Assembly (NCBI RefSeq): GCF_045865695.1
Contig: NZ_BAACAP010000254.1
Coordinates: 133,578-197,577, forward strand
Direction of reading: 5' to 3'
Source of the DNA: Scytonema sp045865695
GTDB lineage: Bacteria > Cyanobacteriota > Cyanobacteriia > Cyanobacteriales > Nostocaceae
Length of the DNA stretch: 64,000 nucleotides
Shown here: one piece after another, positions 24,269 through 32,829 of the stretch
Layout of the letters: each line of letters starts with the position of its first letter
Position numbering within the stretch: the stretch's first letter is position 1
Program-made: the position numbers and the translations under genes
Notes under the pieces: generated by a model
Database searches by the model: none
Told to the model about the DNA's origin: nothing
What the model saw: the letters and a program-made list of their open reading frames with translations, nothing else

Positions 24269-24302
24269 GTAGAGACGTGCTATGGCGCGTCTTTACATTT
24301 TT
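24269..24302 (+). terminator. Rho-independent terminator after ocp
   Basis: GTAGAGACGTGC-TATG-GCGCGTCTTTAC forms a 12-bp stem with G-U pairs, followed by ATTTTTG. It lies about 22 bp after the ocp stop. Confidence 0.7.
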
Positions 24303-24409
24303 GTTGAAAAAGGATTGGGAACTCGTGACTACAACCGAGATACGGAACTGTTAGCAATGAGATACGTCTGAGCCATCATACATATCAAACTTTTCTTCAA
24401 ATATAATCA

Positions 24410-25093
24410 ATGAAAACTTTGCTACCTGGTGTTATTTTCTTGGGAGTCACTAGCCTTTTCTTAGCTAGCGATAAGCTGGGTACAGCTTGCGCTTCGCGAT
24501 CGCTAGCAGCAGTGCGATCGTACATTATCTATTTTGATGTTCTACATGACCACTATCAACTATTGCGAATGGGGTGGACGAACTCTCACAAGCGCGTCTT
24601 TAATCCAATTCTTCATCTCGATATTATTGAAGGTAAAGTCTGGATTCAAGAAAATCGAACAGATATAGATATTGGTGAAGAACTTTTTTCAAGAGGTGTT
24701 CCGAAATCCGACATTGTTTTAGGACTGCACCCGCCTGAGGGTGCGACCCTACAACTCAGAGTACTCAATTACTTAGTAGAGTTCTTGTGGGGCGGGCAAT
24801 ATGCCTGCCTAAAACGGGCGGAACGCCCGTTCCACAAGACTATTATTCATGTATTGCAGACAACTGAAAACCGCTATATTAGTAATTGGTCACGAGGGGT
24901 ATCATCTACACAGTGGCGCGAAAGCGTCGTTTATGTAATACACAAGCAACTCCGATTGCGCCTAAGCCAATTAGAGCTATGTTGGTATTTGGTTCTGGAA
25001 CTTTCTGGGGAATTTGAAAAGAGCCTTTCAAGAAAGCTTTACCTTTTAACGGACCAGCCGTTGGATCTTGGTCGAGTGACTCAGTTTCGGTAA
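24410..25093 (+). pseudogene. XisI-like remnant (fdxN-element excision controlling factor family)
   Basis: Residues 38-110 (24521-24739) match XisI: FDVLHDHYQLLRMGW, HLDIIEGKVWIQENRTDID and SRGVPKSDIVLGLHPPE are family landmarks. XisI proteins are about 110 residues and normally begin with a helical MDKL.QYR.I..I stretch. Here that part is replaced by a signal-like MKTLLPGVIFLGV segment and by translated repeat DNA (GCTTGCGCTTCGCGATCGC), and after residue 110 the frame runs on through a GGGCG..CGCCC repeat and antisense to the next gene. No XisH partner is adjacent. This looks like a gene fragment joined to unrelated DNA; whether it is expressed is unknown. Confidence 0.65.
24790..24878. repeat. 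Interspersed repeat with GGGCG palindrome and TGAAAACCGCTATA end
   Basis: ACGGGCGGAACGCCCGTTCCACAAGAC is followed by TATTATTCATGTATTGCAG and ends in TGAAAACCGCTATA (24865-24878). The same module order occurs at 58432-58569, and the 14-bp end is the terminal repeat of the element at 32696-32802. I did not find a left end for this copy. Confidence 0.6.
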
Positions 25094-25559
25094 AGTTGAG
25101 TATGCCGGTAGCACCAATGAATTTACCAGAGCCACCAGTTATAGTTATGATACCAGAACCATTTAACGAGTTAGTTGTGGGATCGATTGTAGCTGTAGCG
25201 TTACTACTTCCAAAGAGCCGATCTTCACCACTTCCAAAAAACGAGTCGGAGCCTATTTCACCCGCAAGACCAAATTGTGCTGGGTTAGGAACAAAAGTAA
25301 ACATGCCTGTAGTTGGGTTAAACTGGCTGTAGTTGTTGATGCTTGTGAAGTTAGTTAAACCATATGGAGCATTGGGATTATAGCCTAAGATAGTTGCTTT
25401 TGAGATGAGAGGTGTTAGGGTTTCCAAGGTAACTTCTGTATCATAGAACGTGTCAAACTCAAATGTATTTTGAGCGAGCGCTGCAGGCTGTCTCGATACA
25501 ACACCCAGTAATGTTAGCACTACTGAAAAAAGCCATGTGGTCTTTAAGCGAAATCTCAT
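24906..25559 (-). CDS. PEP-CTERM sorting-domain protein
   Basis: A 217-residue secreted protein. It has an N-terminal signal peptide (KTTWLFSVVLTLLGVVSR...ALAQ) and a C-terminal PEP-CTERM signal: VPEPNTNIALIGLGAIGVAC then a basic tail HKRRFRATV. Such proteins are processed at the membrane by an exosortase/archaeosortase-like enzyme and often end up in the surface matrix. The central part (GGSGKFIGATGILNFTETES) is rich in Gly, Ser and Thr and resembles no enzyme I know. It lies downstream of the secretion operon but has its own gap of 123 bp. Confidence 0.8.
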   Translation of the reverse strand: MRFRLKTTWLFSVVLTLLGVVSRQPAALAQNTFEFDTFYDTEVTLETLTPLISKATILGYNPNAPYGLTNFTSINNYSQFNPTTGMFTFVPNPAQFGLAGEIGSDSFFGSGEDRLFGSSNATATIDPTTNSLNGSGIITITGGSGKFIGATGILNFTETESLDQDPTAGPLKGKAFLKGSFQIPQKVPEPNTNIALIGLGAIGVACVLHKRRFRATV

Positions 25560-25682
25560 CTACTAGTTTCCATTTATAGTAACTATTTTATGTTGGGAAA
25601 AGACACAGTAATTTATGCATAAACCCGATTTCTTTTAGAGCGTCGCAATACTCCATATCAGCCAATGTCACTCTAGGTAAAT

Positions 25683-27137
25683 CTAGCGAATTGACTTCAA
25701 ACTTTCTGCTTTCTGTACTAAGAAATCAGTAAAAATACTCATAATAGTGCGCTGACGCAATTTGATATTGGCATTGATGGACATACCTGATTGTAGCGAT
25801 AAAGAGCGATCGCTCACTAAGACAGATTGCTTATCCAAACGTACTTTTGCCGGAAAACGATAAAAATTGTGAATTTGATCTGGAGGTAAAGCATCAGAAC
25901 CAATCCAAATTAGTTCCCCTTTAATATCACCAAACTCCTGAAAAGGAAAAGAATCAATTCTGACATCTACTTTCTGTCCTTGTCTAACAAAGCCGATATC
26001 GCGGTTAGTAATATAAACTTTAGCAACTAAATCTTCATTAGGAACTATTTTTACAATAGGCTCAGTCGTATTCACAACAGATCCAGAACTTGAGGGTTGC
26101 ATTTCAAAAATAGTTCCATCTACGGGAGCGCTAATTCTTTGATATTGTAAAGTCTCCTGTGCTTGACTGATTTGACTGTCAATTTCGTTAATTTTCTTTT
26201 GATTCTCCAATATAATTTTAGTCAGTTGACTATCGATTTCAGCAATACTTTTTTCATTCACTGTTATGCGGGAGAGTAAATCTTCTTTAGAAAGAGCTTC
26301 AGTATTGCGAAGTTTTTCATTGGATTGAGCGATCGCTAGTTTTAATTGCTGCTGTTCTTTTATCAAACGAGCAACTTCTGCTTGAGACTTTACAACTTCC
26401 TGCTGTTGAGTTAAATACCTCGCTCGTGGAAAAGCGCCCTCCTTCATAACTGTTTCCATATCTTTGAAAATTCTTTGACCAATTGCCAACACATTTTTCG
26501 CACTACTTAGTTCAAGCTGATTTTGGCTCAATTTCTCAATTGTTTTCTCTTTTTCTAGCCGAATATCTGCTAGGCGAGAACTAAAATCTGATTCGCGACT
26601 TTGCAAGCGTAACTTTTGATCTGGAGTCAAGGTAACTCCTGCTATAGAACCACTTAATTGTGCGCGATAAACTTGATTTTCAGCTACAATTGCCACACGA
26701 CTTTGAGTTAAAGAAGCAATTTCCGGACGAATGTTAAGTGTTGCTCCTAGTTTGAGGTTTGGTGAAACATTCCCTGCTAAATGACGGCGATAAAAATCAT
26801 TTTCCTGTACTAGAGCAGCACGATTTTTTTGTAATGATACCAACTGTGCTTTCGCGGAGGTTTGTTCCAGAGTCACAAGAATGTCACCTTTTTTCACTCG
26901 CTGACCATCTTTCACATGAATGACTTTTACAACACCACCTACAGGCGCTTTCACATCAGTCACTGCACCTTGTGGTTCTAGCTTACCAGTTGCGGGAATT
27001 GCTTCATCAATTTTATAGATTGATGCCCAAATAACTGTAAAAGCGGTGACCCCAATAATTGCCCAAGCAATTGTTCGCGACCAGATTGAGGATTGTTCTA
27101 ATATAACAGGTGTATCAAATTTATATTCTGTGTTCAT
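25683..27137 (-). CDS. HlyD-family type I secretion periplasmic adaptor
   Basis: Membrane-fusion protein of 484 residues linking an inner-membrane ABC exporter to an outer-membrane channel. It has one N-terminal membrane span (TIAWAIIGVTAFTVIWASIY near residues 22-41), a first biotinyl-lipoyl half LEPQGAVTDVKAPVGGVVKV near 57-76, a long coiled-coil hairpin (about 95-335), the second lipoyl half YQRISAPVDGTIFEMQPS near 338-355, and a beta-barrel region ending near 460. It is 54 bp downstream of the ABC exporter gene on the same strand, the gap holding a palindromic repeat. The outer-membrane TolC partner is not in the window. Confidence 0.9.
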   Translation of the reverse strand: MNTEYKFDTPVILEQSSIWSRTIAWAIIGVTAFTVIWASIYKIDEAIPATGKLEPQGAVTDVKAPVGGVVKVIHVKDGQRVKKGDILVTLEQTSAKAQLVSLQKNRAALVQENDFYRRHLAGNVSPNLKLGATLNIRPEIASLTQSRVAIVAENQVYRAQLSGSIAGVTLTPDQKLRLQSRESDFSSRLADIRLEKEKTIEKLSQNQLELSSAKNVLAIGQRIFKDMETVMKEGAFPRARYLTQQQEVVKSQAEVARLIKEQQQLKLAIAQSNEKLRNTEALSKEDLLSRITVNEKSIAEIDSQLTKIILENQKKINEIDSQISQAQETLQYQRISAPVDGTIFEMQPSSSGSVVNTTEPIVKIVPNEDLVAKVYITNRDIGFVRQGQKVDVRIDSFPFQEFGDIKGELIWIGSDALPPDQIHNFYRFPAKVRLDKQSVLVSDRSLSLQSGMSINANIKLRQRTIMSIFTDFLVQKAESLKSIR

Positions 27138-27154
27138 AATATTGTTAGTGGTTA

Positions 27155-27182
27155 GTAGGGGCGCAATGCCTTGCGCCCGTAC
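27155..27182. repeat. GC-rich palindromic repeat (copy 3 of 3)
   Basis: GTAGGGGCGCAATGCCTTGCGCCCGTAC, a hairpin related to 3020-3047 and 6201-6228, between the ABC exporter and HlyD genes. Confidence 0.65.
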
Positions 27183-27191
27183 AGTGGTTAG

Positions 27192-30143
27192 CTAAATTTT
27201 TTCTTGTTGTTGATACAAACAGTAGTAATAGCCTTTAAGAGACATCAACTCTTCATGAGTTCCTTGTTCGACGAGCGCACCTTTATCCATCATCAAAATG
27301 ACATCAGCGTTACGAATAGTCGTCAACCTATGAGTGATGAAAAATACTGTTTTGCCTTTGAATGCTTCTGCTAAGTTACGACAGACTTGTGCTTCTGCAT
27401 TGTAATCTAAAGCACTTGTAGCCTCGTCTAAAATCAGTAATTGCGGATTTTGCAAGACAGTGCGGGCGATCGCAACTCGCTGTCTTTGTCCCCCAGATAA
27501 CCCAGAGCCTCGTTCGCCAACTTGGGTATTGTAGCCATTGGGCAATGACATAATAAAGTCGTGGGCATAAGCAACTTTGGCAGCAGCAATAATCTCTTCA
27601 TCGCTAGCATCAGGATATCCTAAAGCAATATTTTCTCGAATTGTTCCATCAAACAATAAAGTATCTTGTAATACCACGCCAATTTGACGGCGGAGAGAAT
27701 AAAGCTCTACTTTGCTGATATCATAGCCATCAATTACAATCTTTCCAGAAGCTGGCTCGTAAAGTCTAGGTATTAATTTCAACAAAGTACTTTTCCCAGA
27801 ACCACTTTGACCGACAACACCTACAAACGAACCCACAGGCAAATCGACATTGATGTTGCACAATTGCATGGGACTGTTGGGACGGAAGCTAAAGGAAACA
27901 TTATGGTAACGAACATGACCTTCAATAGCAGGCATAAGGATATTTTGACGTTCTCCCTGTTCCTCTTCTTGGGGTGTATCGAGAATATCACTCAAACGTT
28001 GTAAGGATAAAGCTGTTTCTTGGAAATTCTGCCAGAGTTGAACTAAACGTAGTAGAGGACTTGTGACGTAGTTGGAAATGATGCGGAAAGCGATAAGTTG
28101 TCCCAAGGTAAGTTGTCCGTTGAGAACCAGGTAAGCTCCTACCCACAAAACCAATAAAGTAGAGAGTTTGTTGAGGAAGTTGCTGAGAGATCCAGCAGTG
28201 GTTTGAGTAGAAATCGTCTTAAACCCAGCACTAATGTAGCGGGCGTAGCGTTCTTGCCATTGCCAACGAGAATGTAATTCTAAATTTTGCGCTTTGACTG
28301 TTTGCATTCCCGCCATCACTTCGACTAAATAGGAGTGAGTTTCGGCGTTGCGTTCGGCTTTTTCATGCAATTGTCGCCGCATAATTGGCGATACTAATAG
28401 GTTCAAGAGGGCAAATAATGGTACTGTCGCTAAAGCCACTAATGTCAGCACCCAACTATAAATTGCCATGACAAAGATGTAAATGACAGAAAAAACCGCA
28501 TCCATGACCACGGTTAAAGCCGTACCCGTAAGGAAGGAACGAATGTGTTCGAGTTCGTTAATCCGCGTTGCGAGTTCGCCCACGGGACGGCGATCGAAGT
28601 AAGATAGTGGCAAGCGTAGCAGGTGATTGATAACTTCTGAACCTAACGAGAGGTCTATGCGGTTTGTTGTGTCTACAAATAGATGAGTGCGGACGTTAGA
28701 AAGAATGGCTTCTACGATAGAGACGACTATTAAAAAGATACCGAAAACTTCTAAGGTACTAGGGCTATTGCCAACAATCACTTTATCAATGACGACTTGT
28801 GTTGCCAGAGGATTCACCAAGCCAAAAATCTGTACCACTATCGAAGCAATCAAGACTTCAATGAGAACTTTTCGATAGCGTTTCAGGGAAGGGACAAACC
28901 AAGAAAGACCAAATCGGGATTTAGGCGTGTATTTTGTGGGTTGCAGCAGTAAAACTTCCCCTTCATTACCCCAAGTTTCAGCAAAGTCTCGTGACTTACG
29001 ACGCACGAGTCCCATTTCGGGAACGGCAATGAGTAATTCCTGGGGACTGGTTTTGTAAATAACCGCAAAAGTATCTTGCCAGGAAATCATAACGGGAGGT
29101 TGCAAGCGACTGACAGCAGATGCAGGAATTTTGACTATTTGGGTTGTCAACCCCATTAACTCTGCGACTGCACCGCAAAATTGCAGAGATAGACTACCCG
29201 CGTGTTCTTGTTGTTTAGTCAAAACTCGCCGTAGCATATCTCGCCGGAAGGGCATATGAAAATACTGGCTTAACATCTGGAAGCAAGCTAGGGTTGCGTC
29301 AATGGGACCTCTAGCTCGAATATAAGGATATTTTTCTCTTTGGGATTGTTTAGTTGTGGTTGGGTTGGTAACGATTTCTGCGGCGTAGGGAATATCAGAT
29401 TGCCAAGAATCTGTTTTTGTGAGTGTTGTTGTAGGAATGATAGATGCTGGTAGCAAATACTGTGGCACGCCAATTAAACGCATACTTCTGTTGAGGAGTA
29501 GTTTTCTATTAGCGTCTAAGTCTATACGGCTGCCGACTGGAAATGCAGTATGAGAACTACCACTGACGAGCCACAAATAATCTTCTCCGTTTTTAGGAGT
29601 TAAGAAGGATTGTCCTGTGGGGAATGTTTGCACAACGGCTGTTTCCCAAGCAGTTCGTGTTAGTTTGAGTAAATCGGTGTTGCCATCAGCTCGTCGATTG
29701 AGTTCTTCTCCTAATAATTCATACAGTTCTATTAGGGAGACTCGATTGTGCAATGCTTCCGCAAAGGCTGATTCTTGCTTCATTAAAGAGAGAAAATCGG
29801 TAGCAGGCAAATTCAGACAAAGCACTTCTGTAGATGCGATCGCAGTTTCACAAGCCACATCCCTTACATGACTGACCCAACCTATAACTTCTCCCGATCG
29901 CAGCAACATCAGAGTGTCGGGTTTATCCGAACGAGGATCGTATCCTAAAAGACGAGCCTGTCCTTGACAGATAATGCTAATCTGTTCGGGCATAACTTCC
30001 CGTGTTGCGATAGTTTGACCCATACGGTAGCGCAACAATTGCACTTTTTTCTGGAGGTTTTCTAGGGACTTTTCTGATAAGTGTAAAAAAGGAAATGTAG
30101 CTGTTAAGAATTCTTGAATATCGATAGAAGTATTTGTCATCAT
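27192..30143 (-). CDS. cNMP-domain, C39-like type I secretion ABC transporter
   Basis: A 983-residue exporter. Residues about 10-145 form a cyclic-nucleotide-binding-like domain (MGQTIATREVMPEQISIICQ, SGEVIGWVSHV). Residues about 265-395 form a C39-peptidase-like domain; where active C39 enzymes have DCGxAC it reads IDATLACFQML, and the usual catalytic His region reads WQDTFAVIYK, so it is likely inactive and may only bind substrate, as in HlyB. Six membrane spans follow, then the ATPase with GVVGQSGSGKSTLLKL, signature LSGGQRQRVAIAR and LLILDEATSALD. ATG 30143 is chosen over a TTG at 30155. It forms an operon with an upstream parvulin and downstream HlyD. HetC is a similarly built family member, but orthology is not claimed. 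Confidence 0.9.
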   Translation of the reverse strand: MMTNTSIDIQEFLTATFPFLHLSEKSLENLQKKVQLLRYRMGQTIATREVMPEQISIICQGQARLLGYDPRSDKPDTLMLLRSGEVIGWVSHVRDVACETAIASTEVLCLNLPATDFLSLMKQESAFAEALHNRVSLIELYELLGEELNRRADGNTDLLKLTRTAWETAVVQTFPTGQSFLTPKNGEDYLWLVSGSSHTAFPVGSRIDLDANRKLLLNRSMRLIGVPQYLLPASIIPTTTLTKTDSWQSDIPYAAEIVTNPTTTKQSQREKYPYIRARGPIDATLACFQMLSQYFHMPFRRDMLRRVLTKQQEHAGSLSLQFCGAVAELMGLTTQIVKIPASAVSRLQPPVMISWQDTFAVIYKTSPQELLIAVPEMGLVRRKSRDFAETWGNEGEVLLLQPTKYTPKSRFGLSWFVPSLKRYRKVLIEVLIASIVVQIFGLVNPLATQVVIDKVIVGNSPSTLEVFGIFLIVVSIVEAILSNVRTHLFVDTTNRIDLSLGSEVINHLLRLPLSYFDRRPVGELATRINELEHIRSFLTGTALTVVMDAVFSVIYIFVMAIYSWVLTLVALATVPLFALLNLLVSPIMRRQLHEKAERNAETHSYLVEVMAGMQTVKAQNLELHSRWQWQERYARYISAGFKTISTQTTAGSLSNFLNKLSTLLVLWVGAYLVLNGQLTLGQLIAFRIISNYVTSPLLRLVQLWQNFQETALSLQRLSDILDTPQEEEQGERQNILMPAIEGHVRYHNVSFSFRPNSPMQLCNINVDLPVGSFVGVVGQSGSGKSTLLKLIPRLYEPASGKIVIDGYDISKVELYSLRRQIGVVLQDTLLFDGTIRENIALGYPDASDEEIIAAAKVAYAHDFIMSLPNGYNTQVGERGSGLSGGQRQRVAIARTVLQNPQLLILDEATSALDYNAEAQVCRNLAEAFKGKTVFFITHRLTTIRNADVILMMDKGALVEQGTHEELMSLKGYYYCLYQQQEKI

Positions 30144-30172
30144 ATGCTGCACCAATCGTTTCTAATCTTTCT

Positions 30173-30952
30173 TTATGCGGCGTTACTAGATTTCTCTTGT
30201 GGCTGTTTGCGGGTTACCATCATCCAAGCTTTATCTCTATCTGATAACTGATGAATTTGTTCTTGTAACCAACTTTCAAATAACTCTTTCAACAGACGTT
30301 GTTGCATAAATTTATCGAGCTGTGCGGGAAGAAGTTTTTCTAAGCGTATAATGACGAAAAACTCACCAAAAGGAATGGGACGCCAGAGTTGTCCTGGTTG
30401 ACTAACTTGAAGTTGCTTTGCTAAACCGGGGTGCAAAGACTCAAGGTCAACAGGTCCGACGATTCCATTTGTGTTTGCTTCTGGTCCTGTAGAATATTCC
30501 CGCGCAACTTCGGCAAAGGTTTGTTCTCCTGCTAGGATGCGAAAATACAGTTCATTGGCAATGCCTAATTCTTGCGTGCGAATCAAAGAGTATATGACTC
30601 GATCTAGGCGTGGCTTCCGATGGAGAAAGTAAGATTCTAGTTTGTTTCCCCATGTCTCTTGCTGGAATTTTTCTATTCTCAACTTGCGAGTTATAAGGGC
30701 TTGAAATTGCTTGTGGTTGAGATTGTAATGTTTCAGCCATGCTTCATGTTCGGTAGAATTACTAATTTGATGTTGTTTGAAAAAATGCTGGCTAGCTGTA
30801 GAGATCTCTTCCCTCGTGCAGGTTATTTGTGCGATCGCTCTATCTATAAGGATCTCTCTTAAAAATTGAGGCATCATGTTGTACTGAGTTAGCAAAGTCA
30901 TCAGTTCTTCGCTAGCGAGCGTGCGATCGCCAATTTCTATCTCATAAGCCAT
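30173..30952 (-). CDS. Peptidylprolyl isomerase of the PpiC/parvulin type
   Basis: A 259-residue SurA/PpiC-like protein. The N-terminal helical chaperone region runs to about 125; the parvulin domain follows with ELYFRILAGEQTFAEVAREY near 137-156 and GIVGPVDLESLHPGLAKQL near 168-186, ending with FGEFFVIIRLEKLLPAQLD. No signal peptide is seen, so it may act in the cytoplasm on secretion substrates. ATG 30952 is used; a TTG 9 bp upstream is also in frame. The ABC exporter begins 29 bp downstream, and such parvulins are often the first gene of cyanobacterial type I secretion operons. Confidence 0.85.
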   Translation of the reverse strand: MAYEIEIGDRTLASEELMTLLTQYNMMPQFLREILIDRAIAQITCTREEISTASQHFFKQHQISNSTEHEAWLKHYNLNHKQFQALITRKLRIEKFQQETWGNKLESYFLHRKPRLDRVIYSLIRTQELGIANELYFRILAGEQTFAEVAREYSTGPEANTNGIVGPVDLESLHPGLAKQLQVSQPGQLWRPIPFGEFFVIIRLEKLLPAQLDKFMQQRLLKELFESWLQEQIHQLSDRDKAWMMVTRKQPQEKSSNAA

Positions 30953-31310
30953 ACCCTGCAAAACTCCTTAACTGTTTGTGATGATTGCTAACAAGCAACT
31001 ACGTATGATTCATTGAAAAAATGCACAAATTTAATCAAACTTTGTCAAAAAATTACAACTTAATGCCAAGAATACTCAGGTATCTAAATAAAGTCATGTG
31101 TTATATTCTTCTGTATATCAGCTCCTCTTGAAAAAGGTGTGAGTTGATGTGTACTAAGGTAAGTTCTGGTTCTGTCAGAGGTTTTCCTCTGATAGGAACC
31201 TTCCTGTAAGTGTAAAACTTGAACTAGACCTTCATATAATTAATCGGCACTGTTAGGTGACATTACGCAACATCCTGAAGAAGTTTACATTTGTTAATTT
31301 TCAACTTGTA
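30953..31310. other. Intergenic region with a stable hairpin
   Basis: No gene is seen. A hairpin at 31168-31200 pairs GGTTCTGTCAGAGG with CCTCTGATAGGAACC across a TTTT loop (12 paired positions with a small bulge). It lacks a T-run, so it is not an obvious terminator. The promoter of the leftward secretion operon should lie in 30960-31100, which is AT-rich. Confidence 0.5.
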
Positions 31311-31499
31311 CTATTCCCTAAGTACTCGCGTCTGCACGTAAACCCAACCGAGTCCTTGTAAATCTTGTTCGTTTATAGCCAACCATCCAGAGAACCCCGT
31401 GTCCAGCATTACGTCAATTGGTAGTTCTAGACCATCCTCAGCAATCAGTTCAATTTCAAACAACAAAGCATAATCATCCCCAAAAGAGCCTTGAATCAT
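31311..31499 (-). pseudogene. Truncated clan AA aspartic protease-like gene
   Basis: The 62-residue frame carries LELPIDVMLDTGFSGWLAIN, where DTGFSG matches the DTG active-site loop of small retropepsin-like cyanobacterial proteins. Relatives I recall are about 110-130 residues and continue well past GLGW; here the frame stops after VYVQTRVLRE. Its ATG overlaps the stop of the upstream gene fragment by 4 bp, the usual arrangement for this gene pair, so it is best read as the damaged second gene of a two-gene unit. Confidence 0.55.
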
Positions 31500-31816
31500 A
31501 CAGTTCCGGAAACCCCTGTCTCATTAATTTGAAAGAAAAACAATGGTACAGTACCAGGGTGCTTCTGACGAGCAGTTTGCATAACGACTTCTTCATCTCG
31601 GTCAATAAAGTAGTCACCACTATTCGGTTCAATAACCATATACCAACCGTAGTGGGTCTGGATATAATTAGGTTTCACACGATCGAAAATCACCTTACAA
31701 CGACGGTGAAATTCCTCGTCTTGAGCTTTAATTTTGGCTTTCTCTTCAGCAGTCCACTGGATTTAGGGAAAAATTCTTCCTCGACGTACTGTCCGGATAG
31801 ATTTAGCGGAAGTCAT
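31496..31816 (-). pseudogene. Small conserved protein interrupted by a stop codon
   Basis: Translated from ATG 31816 the frame reads MTSAKSIRTVRRGRIFP, then a TAA (31763-31765), then IQWTAEEKAKIKAQDEE..., RRCKVIFDRVKPNY, HYGWYMVIEPNSGDYFIDRD and ends FFQINETGVSG. Reading through the single stop gives a product of about 106 residues matching a common cyanobacterial family of unknown function usually paired with the aspartic-protease-like gene next door. A one-base change (CAA to TAA) would explain it. The remaining frame from about 31693 could still make a short protein. Confidence 0.6.
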
Positions 31817-32009
31817 AATTATACTCCTTCAGAATCATAGCAATTAATGTATAACAATTCTAAATCATTCGTGAAAAGTTAGCTCCCCGATTCTTTAAAA
31901 AGTTGGGTATCTGAATACCGTAAATTTTCACCAATCAAATAGAATTGCTATGTAAGAGGTTATTGGCATAAAATCTAAAGTGGAAGTAATTCCACATTTA
32001 ACGAATCCC

Positions 32010-32597
32010 ATGGCTGTTGCGAAACCAAAGCGATTTACAATTGACGAATACCATCGGCTTATCGATCTCGGATTTCTGACTGAAGGAGATAGGATCGAGC
32101 TGATACAAGGAGAACTCATTTCAATGACTGCAAAAGGAAGACCTCATACAGTTTGTGCTTCCATTCTGTGTCGTCAACTAGACCGGCTTTTAGGTGACCG
32201 AGCAGTTATTCGCGGTCAAGATCCGATCGCTCTACCCAATCAGAGTGAGCCTGAACCAGATGTTGTCATTGCAAAAGGAACAGATGAAGATTATCTCGCG
32301 CATCATCCCTATCCTGAAGATATTTTCTTAGTTATTGAAATTTCTGACAAAACTTTAGATTACGACCAAACAACGAAGCTGTCATTGTATGCAAACGCAG
32401 GTGTTTCTAACTACTGGATCGTAAATTTGCAGGAGCGGCAACTTGAGTGTTACAGTCAACCCTATCAAAATAGTCAGGGGAAGTTTGGCTATCTCAACAA
32501 GCAGATTTTTTTATCTCATCAGGAAATTCCAATTCCTGGATTTGAAGACTCTATGTTGAACTTGAAGCGGATTTTTCCACAAGGCGCGATTGAATAA
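32010..32597 (+). CDS. Uma2-family (DUF820) restriction endonuclease-like protein
   Basis: A 195-residue protein of the Uma2/DUF820 family, which has a PD-(D/E)XK nuclease fold and is greatly expanded in cyanobacteria. Landmarks: FTIDEYHRLIDLGFLTEGDR near residues 9-28, ELIQGELISMTAKG, the catalytic-type EPEPDVVIAKG near residues 82-92, and DIFLVIEISDKTLDYD near residues 105-120. ATG 32010 (MAVAKPKRF) is preferred over an upstream ATG at 31980. It stands alone; two more Uma2 genes are at 34768-35319 and 49394-50008. Its biological role is unknown. Confidence 0.85.
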   Translation: MAVAKPKRFTIDEYHRLIDLGFLTEGDRIELIQGELISMTAKGRPHTVCASILCRQLDRLLGDRAVIRGQDPIALPNQSEPEPDVVIAKGTDEDYLAHHPYPEDIFLVIEISDKTLDYDQTTKLSLYANAGVSNYWIVNLQERQLECYSQPYQNSQGKFGYLNKQIFLSHQEIPIPGFEDSMLNLKRIFPQGAIE

Positions 32598-32662
32598 GTC
32601 TGAAAATAAAAAATCTCTCAAAATTGTTGCAGTGCGGTACTCACAGCCCTCTGCCAAAATTA

Positions 32663-32692
32663 GGACGGGCGAGGACGCCCGTTCCACAAGAT
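32663..32692. repeat. GGGCGAGGACGCCCGTTCCACAAG palindromic repeat
   Basis: GACGGGCGAGGACGCCCGTTC with CCACAAGATG following; the same block occurs near 24818 and 58432, and a shorter version at 22999-23020. It directly precedes the TIR-bounded element. Confidence 0.65.
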
Positions 32693-32695
32693 GAA

Positions 32696-32802
32696 TATAG
32701 CAGTTTTCACTTGAATGAAATACAGATTTATCTGCTACGGGCTGCTACAGGCTGCGGTTCCATAACTTTTTTATGTACTGCACCCAATTGAAAACCGCTA
32801 TA
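32696..32802. mobile_element. MITE-like element with 14-bp terminal inverted repeats
   Basis: A 107-bp segment bounded by TATAGCAGTTTTCA (32696-32709) and TGAAAACCGCTATA (32789-32802), inverted repeats with one mismatch. The TA ends fit Tc1/mariner-IS630-type insertion at TA. It has no coding capacity. The same end sequence occurs at 24865-24878 and 58556-58569. Confidence 0.6.
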
Positions 32803-32829
32803 ACTTATTTCTTAACAATCCCTTATTGG

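Noticed and set aside
31418..31840. 140-codon plus-strand frame across the broken gene pair
   Set aside because: It is antisense to two recognisable gene fragments and shows no family features.
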